64,000 bases of DNA from Pseudomonadales bacterium (lineage in GTDB: Bacteria; Pseudomonadota; Gammaproteobacteria; Pseudomonadales; Azotimanducaceae): NCBI GenBank assembly GCA_019090385.1, contig JAHRWB010000025.1:1-64000 (forward strand), in the 5' to 3' direction. Within the stretch, counting starts at the first letter, position 1; each line of letters starts with the position of its first letter. Positions 7,794 to 16,431 of this stretch are shown here, in pieces. Below the pieces are notes generated by a model. That model was not told the DNA's origin. It did not search any database and worked only from the letters and a program-made list of their open reading frames with translations. The position numbers and the translations under genes were made by a program.

Positions 7794-9821
7794 TTAAGGA
7801 ATATTTTTCCATACAAGGATATCTTTTACATGGGAGAACATTTTTTTAAATGAAGTTTCCTTGATGGTTTCAATCAATTCATTCAATTTAAATTTCCCGT
7901 GCAGCTCGCGCACTACACCTAACTGTTCCATTTCGACCAGGTCCAAATCTCGCGCGTGTTCTTCAAAGTCTTTGTTTTTCCAGAAAAAGGCACCTGGCAT
8001 GGTGGTGGGAATTACCAGTACGAAGAACAATGATCGGCTGATGGTGGTGGCAGCGATAGTCAATATGCTTAACCCTGCCCATAACATGAGAGCGCTCCAG
8101 CCTTCGCTCCAGATTTCTGAGCCGGGAAGTAGAGCAGAGAGCATCAGCCCGGTTGCAAGCACGGATGCAGTGATTAACAGGGCATTTCGAGTCAACCAGG
8201 GATAGCCATATCGCGTGACCTGGATATACCATGAAGAGGCGCCTTCGTTTCCTTGTTTGGTCATGGCTTGGCCATGACAAATATGTCCCAGGCCTTCAAG
8301 AATCAGACCGGCACTGGCGATAGCTGCCAGTGCAAGGAATAAATTTGAGCTGGGTAAAGTGTTCAATAACAATGCAGGCAATGCGATGAGACCGGTAAGC
8401 AGGGCACCCAGGCTGAGCGTATTGCCTGCAAAGGCCGTGGCAGTTTGCCAATGATCCCAATAGGGACGTGCTTTAATGCGGTATATGCGATACATATAAT
8501 ACAGCCCGACCAGACCACTGAACCCGGCTCCGCCAATGCAGATGTTTTTAAGGAGCGTAACAGCACTGGCATCGAGCCATAGTTCTAGCACTGCAAAAAA
8601 TGCAAAGCCAAGTAGGCAGGTATAAAACCCTGTTATCCCGGCGATTTCTCTGCTAAGCGGCGACCAGCGCAAATTGTTGAAGCCGCGATAAAATCGATGC
8701 GGTTTGCCAAGGTGCATGTTGAGTTTAAACAGGCCAAAACTGAGCAGGCCAACCATGATCGCCATTAGCGGTAGCCATACCTGCGGTATTTGTAACGCAG
8801 AGAGTGGTGTCTCAAAAGGCGATAGTGCCGTGCCCAAGAGTATAAAAGCGCCCAATACAGCCTGGGTAGAAAGCGTGAAAATAACGTGTGCACTCTCATG
8901 GGAGGTGAGCAGTTTGCGCCAGTTCCACTGTTTTTTCTCTCCGATTTTTTTATCGACCACAGGCTGAAAGTGACCCACTGCATCATCTTTCTGGTACTTT
9001 ACCGGCATACCATCAGGTCGAGTCATTTCCCTCTGGGTGCTGCGGGTTTGCTGAAAACGAATATTGGGCTGAGTGATATCAGTAGAGGGAAATCCCGGGA
9101 TTTCAGTTTTTGCTTCAATGCGATTTGCGGGAATATTCTCTATTACGCCAAAATCCAGGGCATTGCCCAGGCAGGCGGAAACGCAGGCAGGTTTTAGGCC
9201 GACTTCTAGTCGGTCAACACACATGTTGCATTTGGTGACTTCCCCTTTGATGGGGTCTAGTTGTGGTGCATTGTAAGGGCATACCCAGGTGCAGTAGCCA
9301 CAGCCAAAACAAATATCCGGGTCCTGCAGTACTGCTCCGAATTCAGCAAATTTTGTATAAGCGCGGGTCGGGCAGCCCTTTAGGCATACGGGGTCATCGC
9401 AGTGGTTACAGGCCATGGAGATATTGATGCGATGGTAGTCAGGATAGGTTCCGCCTTCGACAAAACCCACCGAGCGAAATGCAATGTGTGCCGGGTTATC
9501 GTTTTTTTCGCTGCAGGCTGTTTCGCAGGCATGGCAACCAATACAGTTGTCAGCGTTAAAATAAAACCCGTGTTGCTTATAGCGGTTAGGGTTGTCACCG
9601 ATGGCATCGTTATTGTTAATGTTCAGGCTTACACCATGCAGCTCACTACTTTGGTTAGCCAGGTCGATCAGGTTGCCATGGCAATTGGTGCTTGCTTGTT
9701 GATCAGCTTCAGGCTCGGTATTTTCAGGCTTGGGGTCCCAAAGAAACGCATGTGCAGGCTCGTCCTCGCGGACTTTAAAAATTGGTGTTTCGGATTTGTC
9801 ACTGGCAATAATATTATTCAT
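7794..9821 (-). CDS. Fused four-cluster ferredoxin and DmsC-like membrane anchor, probable electron donor to nitrate reductase
   Basis: This 675-residue protein joins two parts. Residues about 85-250 form a DmsB-like module with four cysteine groups (CIGCHACETAC, CNHCDDPVCLKGCP, CFGCGYCTWVCP with CNMC, and CVSAC), enough for four [4Fe-4S] clusters. Residues about 305-620 are a DmsC-like integral membrane domain with roughly eight hydrophobic helices and the segment HLGKPHRFYRGFNNLRWSPL. There is no signal peptide. It should oxidise quinol and pass electrons to the molybdoenzyme encoded just upstream, whose stop codon it overlaps by one base (TAATG). Such fusions beside NasA-like genes would replace the NAD(P)H- or ferredoxin-dependent donors of other assimilatory systems. 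The domains are clear; the redox partner is inferred from position. Confidence 0.85.
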   Translation of the reverse strand: MNNIIASDKSETPIFKVREDEPAHAFLWDPKPENTEPEADQQASTNCHGNLIDLANQSSELHGVSLNINNNDAIGDNPNRYKQHGFYFNADNCIGCHACETACSEKNDNPAHIAFRSVGFVEGGTYPDYHRINISMACNHCDDPVCLKGCPTRAYTKFAEFGAVLQDPDICFGCGYCTWVCPYNAPQLDPIKGEVTKCNMCVDRLEVGLKPACVSACLGNALDFGVIENIPANRIEAKTEIPGFPSTDITQPNIRFQQTRSTQREMTRPDGMPVKYQKDDAVGHFQPVVDKKIGEKKQWNWRKLLTSHESAHVIFTLSTQAVLGAFILLGTALSPFETPLSALQIPQVWLPLMAIMVGLLSFGLFKLNMHLGKPHRFYRGFNNLRWSPLSREIAGITGFYTCLLGFAFFAVLELWLDASAVTLLKNICIGGAGFSGLVGLYYMYRIYRIKARPYWDHWQTATAFAGNTLSLGALLTGLIALPALLLNTLPSSNLFLALAAIASAGLILEGLGHICHGQAMTKQGNEGASSWYIQVTRYGYPWLTRNALLITASVLATGLMLSALLPGSEIWSEGWSALMLWAGLSILTIAATTISRSLFFVLVIPTTMPGAFFWKNKDFEEHARDLDLVEMEQLGVVRELHGKFKLNELIETIKETSFKKMFSHVKDILVWKNIP

Positions 9822-12025
9822 TAATAGGTTCGCAAGGCCTTACTCTGGCGGGCTGCACTGGCCTGATCTTCTATGGGTTCGATACGTACAGCCGATTGCT
9901 TAAAAGCAGGCTGGCGCGAATGCGGATCTAACAGACCCAGGGTCAGCCGGTTGACACAGTCGAAATAGTGAAAGGGAATAAACACCATGTTCCTTGGTAC
10001 CCGCTGGGTCAGCATAGCCATTACTACTGCATCGCCTCGTCTGGATAAGCAGCGTACATATTCCTGGTGCCTGATACCAAGCTCTGCCGCTGCATCCGGA
10101 TTTATTTCCATAAAAGGAATAGGGCTGAACTTATTATTGTTGCCGACTTTTCCTGTGCGGGTACGGGTGTGGAAATGTTCAACCAGCCTTCCGGTATTTA
10201 GCCATAGCGGAAATTGAGCGTCGGGTTTTTCATTGTTGTCAATAAAGGGCAGGGGAATCAGCTTGGCGCGTTTGTCACTATGGCAAAAGTTGGTGGCAAC
10301 CGTATAGAGACGTTTTCCGCCGGGTAATGGCATTTCACCAGCATCTCTCTGCCGGGCTGTATAGGGCCATTGTATACCTCTGCTGCTTTCTATCAGATCG
10401 TGGTCCATGCCCGAGAGGTCCATCAGGCGTCCCTCTGAAAGCGTGCGCATTTCCTCAAATACACCAGCGGCATTGTCGGGAAATGTTACTTGTTTATTAG
10501 GGTCCAGCAGGGTGGCCAGTTCGTTAAAAATGTGCAGATCAGATTTGCTTTTGGCTTTGGGCGGAGTCACTTGACGGACTACATTGACGCGTCGCTCGGT
10601 GTTGGTAAAAGTACCTTCTTTTTCAGCCCAGATGGCCGCAGGTAAAAACAGATGTGCATATTGATTGCTCTCCATGTCTGCATAGGCATCCTGCACGACG
10701 AGAAACTCGAGCTTTTCAAGGGTTTTGCGAATGCGCGGCGTATTGGGCATTGAAGTTAGCGGGTTGGTCGCAACCAGCCACAGGCCCTTAATTTGTCCGG
10801 TTTCTATAGCAGGAAAGATATCGGTTTGGCACAATCCACGTTTTTTTGGGAAAAATTCCGGGTCAACATTCCAGAACTTGCCAATTTCTTCACGGTGCTG
10901 ATCATTCTCCAGTTGACGATAACCGGGCAGTCCTGAGCAGGACGACCACTCCCGAGTGCCCATCGCATTGCACTGGCCGGTTATGGACAGTGAAGTTCCA
11001 CCCGGTTTTCCAATATTTCCTGTAATCAAGCTGAGATTGTTGAGTCCTACCACCCCATCCGAGCCATGGGTACTTTGATTAATACCCATTGTCCAAATAT
11101 TCATTGCTGCCGGGGCATTGGCATATAATCTGGCGACGTGACGAATGGTGTCTTCATCGATACCACAGATTTTATAGGCCGAGGCCGGGTCATAGTTGGC
11201 CACTTCTTCTTTTAGTGCCTCCAGACCTGTGGTGTTGGCCTCAATGTAATCGCTGTCTTCTAGCTGTTCTTCAAAAATGACATGCATCATGGCATTTTGT
11301 AAAACCACGTCAGTGCCTGGACGAATCGGTAGGTGGATGTCAGCAAATTGCGCGAGCATGGTAACTCTGGGGTCGATGACAATTAGCGGAAAACCTCGCT
11401 TTTCCAGGGCTTCTTTTAATCGCCAGTAGATAATGGGGTGTTGTTCGGGCAGGTTGGAGCCCCAGGCCAGCAAGCAGTCTGTGTGTTCGAAATCTTCGTA
11501 ACATCCAGGTGGCCCGTCCGAGCCGAAAGAGCGCTTATAGCCGGATACAGCAGATGCCATACAAAGCGTTGTATTTCCATCGTAGTTATTGGTGCCGATT
11601 AAACCCCGAGCCAATTTACCCAGTGTGTAAAACTCTTCAGTAAGTAATTGTCCGGTGGAAACAATAGCAAAGGCATCATCTCCGAAATCCTGCTGGATAC
11701 GATTAATCTCCCCTGCCATGTGATTCAGTGCTGTATTCCAGCTGGCTGGTTTGAAATCTTGTCCGATGTGTTGACGCATGAGAGGCGTTTCACCGCGTCC
11801 GGGAGAATTAAATAATTCGTGTCCATACATGCCTTTCAGGCACAGTTTTCCACGGTTGACATCGGCTCCGCCGACACCGCGTGACGCTACCACCTCTCCC
11901 GATGCATTTTTGCCAAGTTCGATGGCACAGCCCGTGGAGCAGTAGCCGCAGGTGGCATAAGTCCAGTCGGTTACCTGTTTGTCGGCAATGTGAACAGGAT
12001 TTTTACGGTGGCGGCCAAAAAGCAT
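9821..12025 (-). CDS. nasA: Assimilatory nitrate reductase catalytic subunit, NasA/NarB type
   Basis: This 734-residue molybdopterin guanine dinucleotide enzyme has an N-terminal [4Fe-4S] site (Cys26, Cys29, Cys33, Cys62) followed by Lys64, and a Mo-ligating Cys155 in TTLCMASAVSGYK, the arrangement of NasA/NarB/NapA nitrate reductases. It has no Tat signal, so it is cytoplasmic and assimilatory rather than periplasmic. It also lacks the extra C-terminal [2Fe-2S] domain of the longer Klebsiella NasA, so its length matches cyanobacterial NarB. It reduces nitrate to nitrite. It lies one base after the PhzF-like gene and overlaps the ferredoxin/DmsC fusion gene, so the three are one transcription unit with nirBD. 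Confidence 0.92.
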   Translation of the reverse strand: MLFGRHRKNPVHIADKQVTDWTYATCGYCSTGCAIELGKNASGEVVASRGVGGADVNRGKLCLKGMYGHELFNSPGRGETPLMRQHIGQDFKPASWNTALNHMAGEINRIQQDFGDDAFAIVSTGQLLTEEFYTLGKLARGLIGTNNYDGNTTLCMASAVSGYKRSFGSDGPPGCYEDFEHTDCLLAWGSNLPEQHPIIYWRLKEALEKRGFPLIVIDPRVTMLAQFADIHLPIRPGTDVVLQNAMMHVIFEEQLEDSDYIEANTTGLEALKEEVANYDPASAYKICGIDEDTIRHVARLYANAPAAMNIWTMGINQSTHGSDGVVGLNNLSLITGNIGKPGGTSLSITGQCNAMGTREWSSCSGLPGYRQLENDQHREEIGKFWNVDPEFFPKKRGLCQTDIFPAIETGQIKGLWLVATNPLTSMPNTPRIRKTLEKLEFLVVQDAYADMESNQYAHLFLPAAIWAEKEGTFTNTERRVNVVRQVTPPKAKSKSDLHIFNELATLLDPNKQVTFPDNAAGVFEEMRTLSEGRLMDLSGMDHDLIESSRGIQWPYTARQRDAGEMPLPGGKRLYTVATNFCHSDKRAKLIPLPFIDNNEKPDAQFPLWLNTGRLVEHFHTRTRTGKVGNNNKFSPIPFMEINPDAAAELGIRHQEYVRCLSRRGDAVVMAMLTQRVPRNMVFIPFHYFDCVNRLTLGLLDPHSRQPAFKQSAVRIEPIEDQASAARQSKALRTY

Positions 12026-12026
12026 A

Positions 12027-12944
12027 TTAGAGAGGGTCCAGGTTCAGTGAATTTTCGCTGACCAGGATAACTTCTCCGCCAACTCTCAGTGTGATCAGTT
12101 TGTCTTTGTGGTTGTCAATTTCAATGTGTAGCACACTACGTCGTGTTTCTTCGCTACCGCGGTCGATAGTGAAAGTATAAGTGCCTGGACGTATATGACT
12201 ATGATCACCCAGGTATCCTGCAAAACAGGGCAGAACCGATCCAATGGGTGGGTCTTCGTGCATGCCTATCGCGGGCCCCAGCAGGCGACCGTGGAAATCA
12301 GTGTCCTGGTTGTCTGTCTTATTGCTGAATAAAAAGATTTCCTGGGCCGCCATCGCCGGTGCACTGGATTGGCTCCAGGCATTCAGTGAGAAGCGCGCTT
12401 TCCGTACGGCTTGCTGGGATAACAAGGGAACGATGAGATAAGGGGTATCAATAGCGGCCAGGCGTGGATAAAAAGTGCGCGAGTCAATATCTTTCTCTTC
12501 TATACCTAACAATCGTGCTAGCTCGGAAGTGGTTGGCGTATAACGGTCAATAGTGGGATCGGCCTTGAGTGAAAACTGTACGAATAGGGGTTTGTCATTT
12601 GGCTGAGTCAGGTTAACTGTGGCATTACCGGCATTTTGACAAAATACAAGGGAGGCCTGCTTATCTGTCAGTTGGATGCGTTCGCTTGCCAGCATAGCTC
12701 TGGCAGCAGCCAACATCGGGTGACCTGCGAAATCTATTTCTCCCATAGGAGAAAATATACGTAGTTTGAATGTCATTGGCTGTTCATCAGCCAGAATAAA
12801 TACTGTTTCGGATAAATTCAGTTCTTTTGCAATCAGGGGCATGACTTCGCTGGGTACAGCATCGGCATCTGGAAAAACTGCAATCTGGGCGCCTTGAAAC
12901 AGCGTGTCGGTAAATACGTCGGCTGTGTAGTAGTTGTACTTCAC
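12027..12944 (-). CDS. PhzF-family isomerase/epimerase-like protein in the nitrate operon
   Basis: The sequence has the hallmark PhzF-family start (DVFTDTLFQGAQIAVFPDAD) and the active-site strand LNLSETVF, in which Glu46 corresponds to the catalytic glutamate, and later GHPMLAAARAM. PhzF-like proteins have a diaminopimelate-epimerase fold and catalyse isomerisations; most are uncharacterised. I chose GTG at 12944 because AGGAG lies 5 nt upstream. The first possible GTG (12950) lies inside that ribosome site. It sits two bases after nirD and one before nasA, so it is embedded in the operon. No published role of PhzF proteins in nitrate reduction is known to me. Confidence 0.88.
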   Translation of the reverse strand: MKYNYYTADVFTDTLFQGAQIAVFPDADAVPSEVMPLIAKELNLSETVFILADEQPMTFKLRIFSPMGEIDFAGHPMLAAARAMLASERIQLTDKQASLVFCQNAGNATVNLTQPNDKPLFVQFSLKADPTIDRYTPTTSELARLLGIEEKDIDSRTFYPRLAAIDTPYLIVPLLSQQAVRKARFSLNAWSQSSAPAMAAQEIFLFSNKTDNQDTDFHGRLLGPAIGMHEDPPIGSVLPCFAGYLGDHSHIRPGTYTFTIDRGSEETRRSVLHIEIDNHKDKLITLRVGGEVILVSENSLNLDPL

Positions 12945-12946
12945 GA

Positions 12947-13324
12947 TCACTCCTGGATTAGTTCTGAGGATTGGACATAAACCTGACCGTCGGCAATTTT
13001 GCTTGGGTAGGTCTTGAGAGCAACATCCTCATCTTCAAAGCATGTGCCTGAGTTCAGGCAAAAGTGTTGCTTGCCTATAGGTGAGGCGACAGCCAGTTCA
13101 TCTCCGATACTGCACAAAATACCGCGAGATATCACATTGGCTTCGCTAAAGGGATCGAAATTACTCACCGCGAAAATAGTACTCTCACCCTGGGTGGTGC
13201 TGGTTATCCTAAACAAGGCAATTTGTTCCTCTGTCGGTTTTCCTTCATCCAGCAGGGCAGCCGTGCCAGCATCAATTGGCAGTGCTTCTAATTGGCAAAT
13301 TTGTATCCATTGGGTATCAGTCAT
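12947..13324 (-). CDS. nirD: Nitrite reductase small subunit NirD
   Basis: This 125-residue protein is the Rieske-fold small subunit of assimilatory NAD(P)H nitrite reductase. The conserved pieces AVSNFDPFSEANVISRGI, VASPIGKQHFCL and TCFEDEDV are typical. Like other NirD proteins it lacks the Cys2His2 ligands of true Rieske proteins and so carries no cluster. It follows nirB by 53 bp and precedes the PhzF-like gene almost without a gap. It assists NirB in reducing nitrite to ammonium in the cytoplasm. Confidence 0.93.
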   Translation of the reverse strand: MTDTQWIQICQLEALPIDAGTAALLDEGKPTEEQIALFRITSTTQGESTIFAVSNFDPFSEANVISRGILCSIGDELAVASPIGKQHFCLNSGTCFEDEDVALKTYPSKIADGQVYVQSSELIQE

Positions 13325-13377
13325 TTATCTTACTCAGCATTGATCAGCAATTTTATGGGTAGTCCGGGACGAAGTGC

Positions 13378-15921
13378 TCATAAGGAAACCACTTTTATTC
13401 CCTGGCGTTTTTCGTCACTGGTGGCGGGTCGTATCTGACCGCGCTCCTCGACAAAAACCACATTGCTGTCGCCTTTTTCGCTATTAATAAAGGGTTGGAA
13501 CATACGTAATTTTTCTTCGTCTTCAATAGTGGTTTTCCACTCACATTGATAGCTGCCGATAACTTCAACCATCTCCGCTTCTAGCTGTTCGCATATGCCC
13601 AGTGAGTCTTCTATGACGACTTCACGAAGATAATCCAGGCCACCCTCCATGTTGTCCATCCAGGTTGAGGTACGTTGTAGACGATCCGCAGTTCGCACGT
13701 AAAACATTAGAAAGCGATCGATGTATTTGATCAGGGTTTCTTTGTCCAGATCGGTTGCGAACAAGTCTGCATGGCGGGGGCGCATGCCACCATTGCCACC
13801 GACATACAAGTTCCAGCCATTTTCAGTGGCGATTATGCCAAAGTCTTTGCTTTGGGCTTCGGCACATTCCCGGGTACATCCGGATACGGCAGATTTTAGT
13901 TTGTGGGGTGAGCGGAGTCCTTTATAGCGGTTCTCAACTTCCAGGGCCAACGCAACACTGTCATCTTGTCCGTAACGGCACCAGCTTGTGCCTACACAGC
14001 TTTTAACTGTGCGTAAGGCCTTACCGTAAGCATGGCCGGTTTCAAACCCGGCATCGATGAGTAATCTCCATATTTCGGGGAGTTGTTCCAGCCGGGCGCC
14101 AAATAAATCGATGCGCTGACCACCAGTGATCTTGGAATAAAGTTTGTATTTTTTTGCCACTTCACCAAGCACAATGAGTTTTTCCGGTGTTATCTCACCA
14201 CCTGGAATTCTCGGCACAATTGAATAGGTGCCGTTTTTTTGCATATTGCCCAGATAGCGATCATTGGTATCCTGCAATCCAGCATGTTCCGGCTCAAGGA
14301 CATAGTCGTTCCAGCAGGAGGCAAGAATGGACGCTACGGTAGGTTTGCAAATATCGCAGCCACGGCCGCTGCCGTGTTTTTCGATGAGATCAAAAAAGGA
14401 TTTAATTTTTTCGACGCGTACCAGATTGTAGAGGTCTTGACGGGTATAGGGGAAGTGCTCGCAGAGATCTGTATTTACTTCTAGCCCCATTTTTTCCAAC
14501 TCGGCGTTAAGTACCTGACCAACCAGTACATTACATCCACCGCAGCTGGTGCCGGCTTTTGAGCAGGCTTTTAAATCACCCAGAGTGGTGGCGCCGTCAG
14601 AGATAAATTGGCAGAGATCACCCTTTGATACATCGTTACACGAGCAAATTTGTGCGCCATCGGGCAATGCTTCAACGCCTAAACCGGTAATACCACTACC
14701 GTCACGCTGAGGTAATATGAGTGCATCAGGAAATTCGGGAAGGGGGATATCATTGAGTACTATTTGCAGTAGATTGCCGTAATCCGTTGCATCGCCTACC
14801 AGCACCGCTCCGAGTAAACGATTGTTATCTGAGTTAACGACAATCTTTTTGTAAACTTCGGTACTGCCATCCACATAAGTATAGACTTTGGCATCCGGGG
14901 TGTTGCCGTGTGCGTCCCCGATGCTGGCTACATCTACGCCCATTAGTTTGAGTTTGGTGCTCATATCCGCACCGGTAAATGTGTTGTCACCGGTGTTGCT
15001 GATGTGATCGGCTGTTACCTGGGCCATTCGATAACCTGGTGCAACAAGGCCATATATGCGTCCACCGGATAACGCGCATTCACCTATGGCATAAATATCA
15101 GGATCTGAAGTTTGGCAATGGTCGTTGACGACAATACCGCCACGTTCACCAAGCTCCAGACCGAATTCCCTGGCCAGTGTATCTTGCGGTCGAATACCAG
15201 CGGAAAAAAGCAACACATCGGTTTCGATGATGTCGCCATCAGCAAAGGTCATTTTATGAAAATGTTGATCGCCATCTTCAATGTTTTGTGTATTTTTACC
15301 CGTATGTACCTGTACACCCAGATCCTCGATTTTCTGACGTAACATGGCTCCGCCGCCATCGTCGACCTGTACTGCCATCAGGCGTGGAGCGAATTCAACT
15401 ACGTGGGTGGTCAAACCAAGATCCTTTAGGGCTTTGGCTGCTTCCAGTCCAAGCAATCCTCCGCCAATGACAACGCCAACTGAAGAGCCCTGGGCACTGG
15501 CACGTATAGCTTCCATGTCCTCAATGGTGCGATACACAAAGCAATTGTCGCGCTTGTGGCCTGGAATGGGTGGTACGAAAGGATACGATCCTGTGGCCAG
15601 AACCAGTTTATCGTAGCTCAGGGTTTCGCCGTTTTCTGAGGTTACGGTTTTGGCTTTACGATCAATACTTACAGCTTTGTCATTGAGCAAGATGCGGATA
15701 TTGTGCTGCGCGAAAAAATCGGGTTCAACGAGCGACAGGTCTTCTGCTGAGTGTCCACTGAAATAATCTGTTAGGTGAACTCGATCGTAGGCGGCTCGAG
15801 GTTCTTCACAGAATGTGGCTATTTCAAACTTATCAGCATCGGAATGTGTGGTCATTGCTTCAAGGAACTTATGGCCCACCATACCATTGCCAATAACCAG
15901 TATTTTTTGCTTGACGCTCAT
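13378..15921 (-). CDS. nirB: Nitrite reductase large subunit NirB
   Basis: At 847 residues it has the full NirB length and domain order. The N-terminal FAD/NAD(P)H oxidoreductase has GNGMVGHKFLEAM and VVIGGGLLGLEAAKAL. The BFD-like [2Fe-2S] domain has the cysteine pattern CSCNDVSKGDLC plus CSKAGTSCGGC. The sirohaem/[4Fe-4S] domain has CVGTSWC and CTREC. It reduces nitrite to ammonium with six electrons from NAD(P)H. It is the first gene of the leftward nitrate operon, and an AGG-containing ribosome site precedes the ATG. Regulation probably runs through the 15922-16431 region. Confidence 0.96.
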   Translation of the reverse strand: MSVKQKILVIGNGMVGHKFLEAMTTHSDADKFEIATFCEEPRAAYDRVHLTDYFSGHSAEDLSLVEPDFFAQHNIRILLNDKAVSIDRKAKTVTSENGETLSYDKLVLATGSYPFVPPIPGHKRDNCFVYRTIEDMEAIRASAQGSSVGVVIGGGLLGLEAAKALKDLGLTTHVVEFAPRLMAVQVDDGGGAMLRQKIEDLGVQVHTGKNTQNIEDGDQHFHKMTFADGDIIETDVLLFSAGIRPQDTLAREFGLELGERGGIVVNDHCQTSDPDIYAIGECALSGGRIYGLVAPGYRMAQVTADHISNTGDNTFTGADMSTKLKLMGVDVASIGDAHGNTPDAKVYTYVDGSTEVYKKIVVNSDNNRLLGAVLVGDATDYGNLLQIVLNDIPLPEFPDALILPQRDGSGITGLGVEALPDGAQICSCNDVSKGDLCQFISDGATTLGDLKACSKAGTSCGGCNVLVGQVLNAELEKMGLEVNTDLCEHFPYTRQDLYNLVRVEKIKSFFDLIEKHGSGRGCDICKPTVASILASCWNDYVLEPEHAGLQDTNDRYLGNMQKNGTYSIVPRIPGGEITPEKLIVLGEVAKKYKLYSKITGGQRIDLFGARLEQLPEIWRLLIDAGFETGHAYGKALRTVKSCVGTSWCRYGQDDSVALALEVENRYKGLRSPHKLKSAVSGCTRECAEAQSKDFGIIATENGWNLYVGGNGGMRPRHADLFATDLDKETLIKYIDRFLMFYVRTADRLQRTSTWMDNMEGGLDYLREVVIEDSLGICEQLEAEMVEVIGSYQCEWKTTIEDEEKLRMFQPFINSEKGDSNVVFVEERGQIRPATSDEKRQGIKVVSL

Positions 15922-16077
15922 TTTAGTTTACCTGTTTTTGTGCAGCGCAAAATCCAATGCGCCCTGATCATGCCAGTCATCAATGTGTTCATCCGACCCT
16001 GGATTCATAATAGTTTTTGTTGGAGTTACTTTAAATAAAGCTCAGTGTAGTCAATTCACAAATTTTTGGCGTATCCA

Positions 16078-16103
16078 GTGCTTCATTAGTACTAATGAAG
16101 CAC
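16078..16103. promoter_or_regulatory. 26-bp perfect palindrome, candidate enhancer/operator
   Basis: The palindrome is built of the half-site GTGCTTCATTAGT and its exact complement. The right half ends in TGAAGCACAT (16096-16105), repeated directly at 16107-16116, 11 bp later (one helical turn), and GCACATTTTGTGC follows at 16111-16123. It lies about 157 bp from the nirB start and about 185 bp upstream of the sigma54 site, a normal distance for an enhancer-binding protein. The GCAC/GTGC spacing does not match the classical NtrC site, so the regulator is unknown. Confidence 0.6.
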
Positions 16104-16286
16104 ATGTGAAGCACATTTTGTGCCAATTATTTATCAGGCTGTCTGGCATGTATACTGTTGCTTCTAATACTGATTCTGTAAACGCTTGCTTAATAATGGT
16201 GCGCTCGCGCCAAAGATGGGCATTTACATAATTTAGGGTATATGCTTCAGGCAGCATATATACAGGCTGTCTGCGTATTTTGAGAG

Positions 16287-16303
16287 TTGGCATAACCGTT
16301 GCT
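16287..16303 (+). promoter_or_regulatory. Sigma54-type promoter for the nitrate transporter gene
   Basis: TTGGCATAACCGTTGCT has GG and GC separated by exactly 10 bases and matches the -24 TTGGCA and -12 TTGC elements. Transcription would begin near 16313, giving a leader of about 120 nt before the start at 16432. It fits RpoN and nitrogen-responsive control of nitrate uptake. Confidence 0.65.
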
Positions 16304-16338
16304 ATAGATTTTCCGACAACTAACTGGCAGGTTTCTAG

Positions 16339-16366
16339 AATTTAGTAGGTTTCTAATAACTAAATT
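16339..16366 (+). other. Hairpin in the transporter leader
   Basis: AATTTAGT (16339-16346) pairs exactly with ACTAAATT (16359-16366) around a 12-nt loop. The octamer GGTTTCTA occurs just upstream and again in the loop. It lies in the predicted 5' leader. Nitrate operons of some proteobacteria use leader hairpins read by ANTAR proteins, but the hexaloop pattern of those is not evident here, so a role is only possible. Confidence 0.35.
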
Positions 16367-16431
16367 GCAAGACTGCTAGCCAAAAAGCTGCGTAGGGTTG
16401 CGCGGTAGCATTTATTAATATTGGACGGATT

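Larger units (their letters stand above)
15922..16431. promoter_or_regulatory. Divergent regulatory region between nirB and narK-type gene
   Basis: This 510-bp gap holds the control elements of both nitrate transcription units and no recognisable gene. Visible structures are a 26-bp perfect palindrome with extra repeats of its half-site (16078-16123), a sigma54-type promoter facing the transporter (16287-16303) and a hairpin in the presumed transporter leader (16339-16366). Upstream of nirB, TGGCATGATCAGGGC read leftward at 15975-15961 has the GG-N10-GC spacing of a sigma54 site but a poor -12 half, so it is only a weak candidate. Confidence 0.7.

Noticed and set aside
15941-15957. A second leftward GG-N10-GC match (TTGGATTTTGCGCTGCA) near nirB
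   Set aside because: The start point would lie only about 10 bases before the nirB start codon and the -24 element is poor.
16111-16123. GCACATTTTGTGC as an NtrC site
   Set aside because: The two half-sites are 5 bases apart, whereas classical NtrC sites have 7, so it is noted only as part of the palindrome cluster.
15983-16293. Short open frames on both strands in the nirB-narK gap
   Set aside because: They cross the palindrome cluster and promoter, have no ribosome sites and no protein-like pattern.
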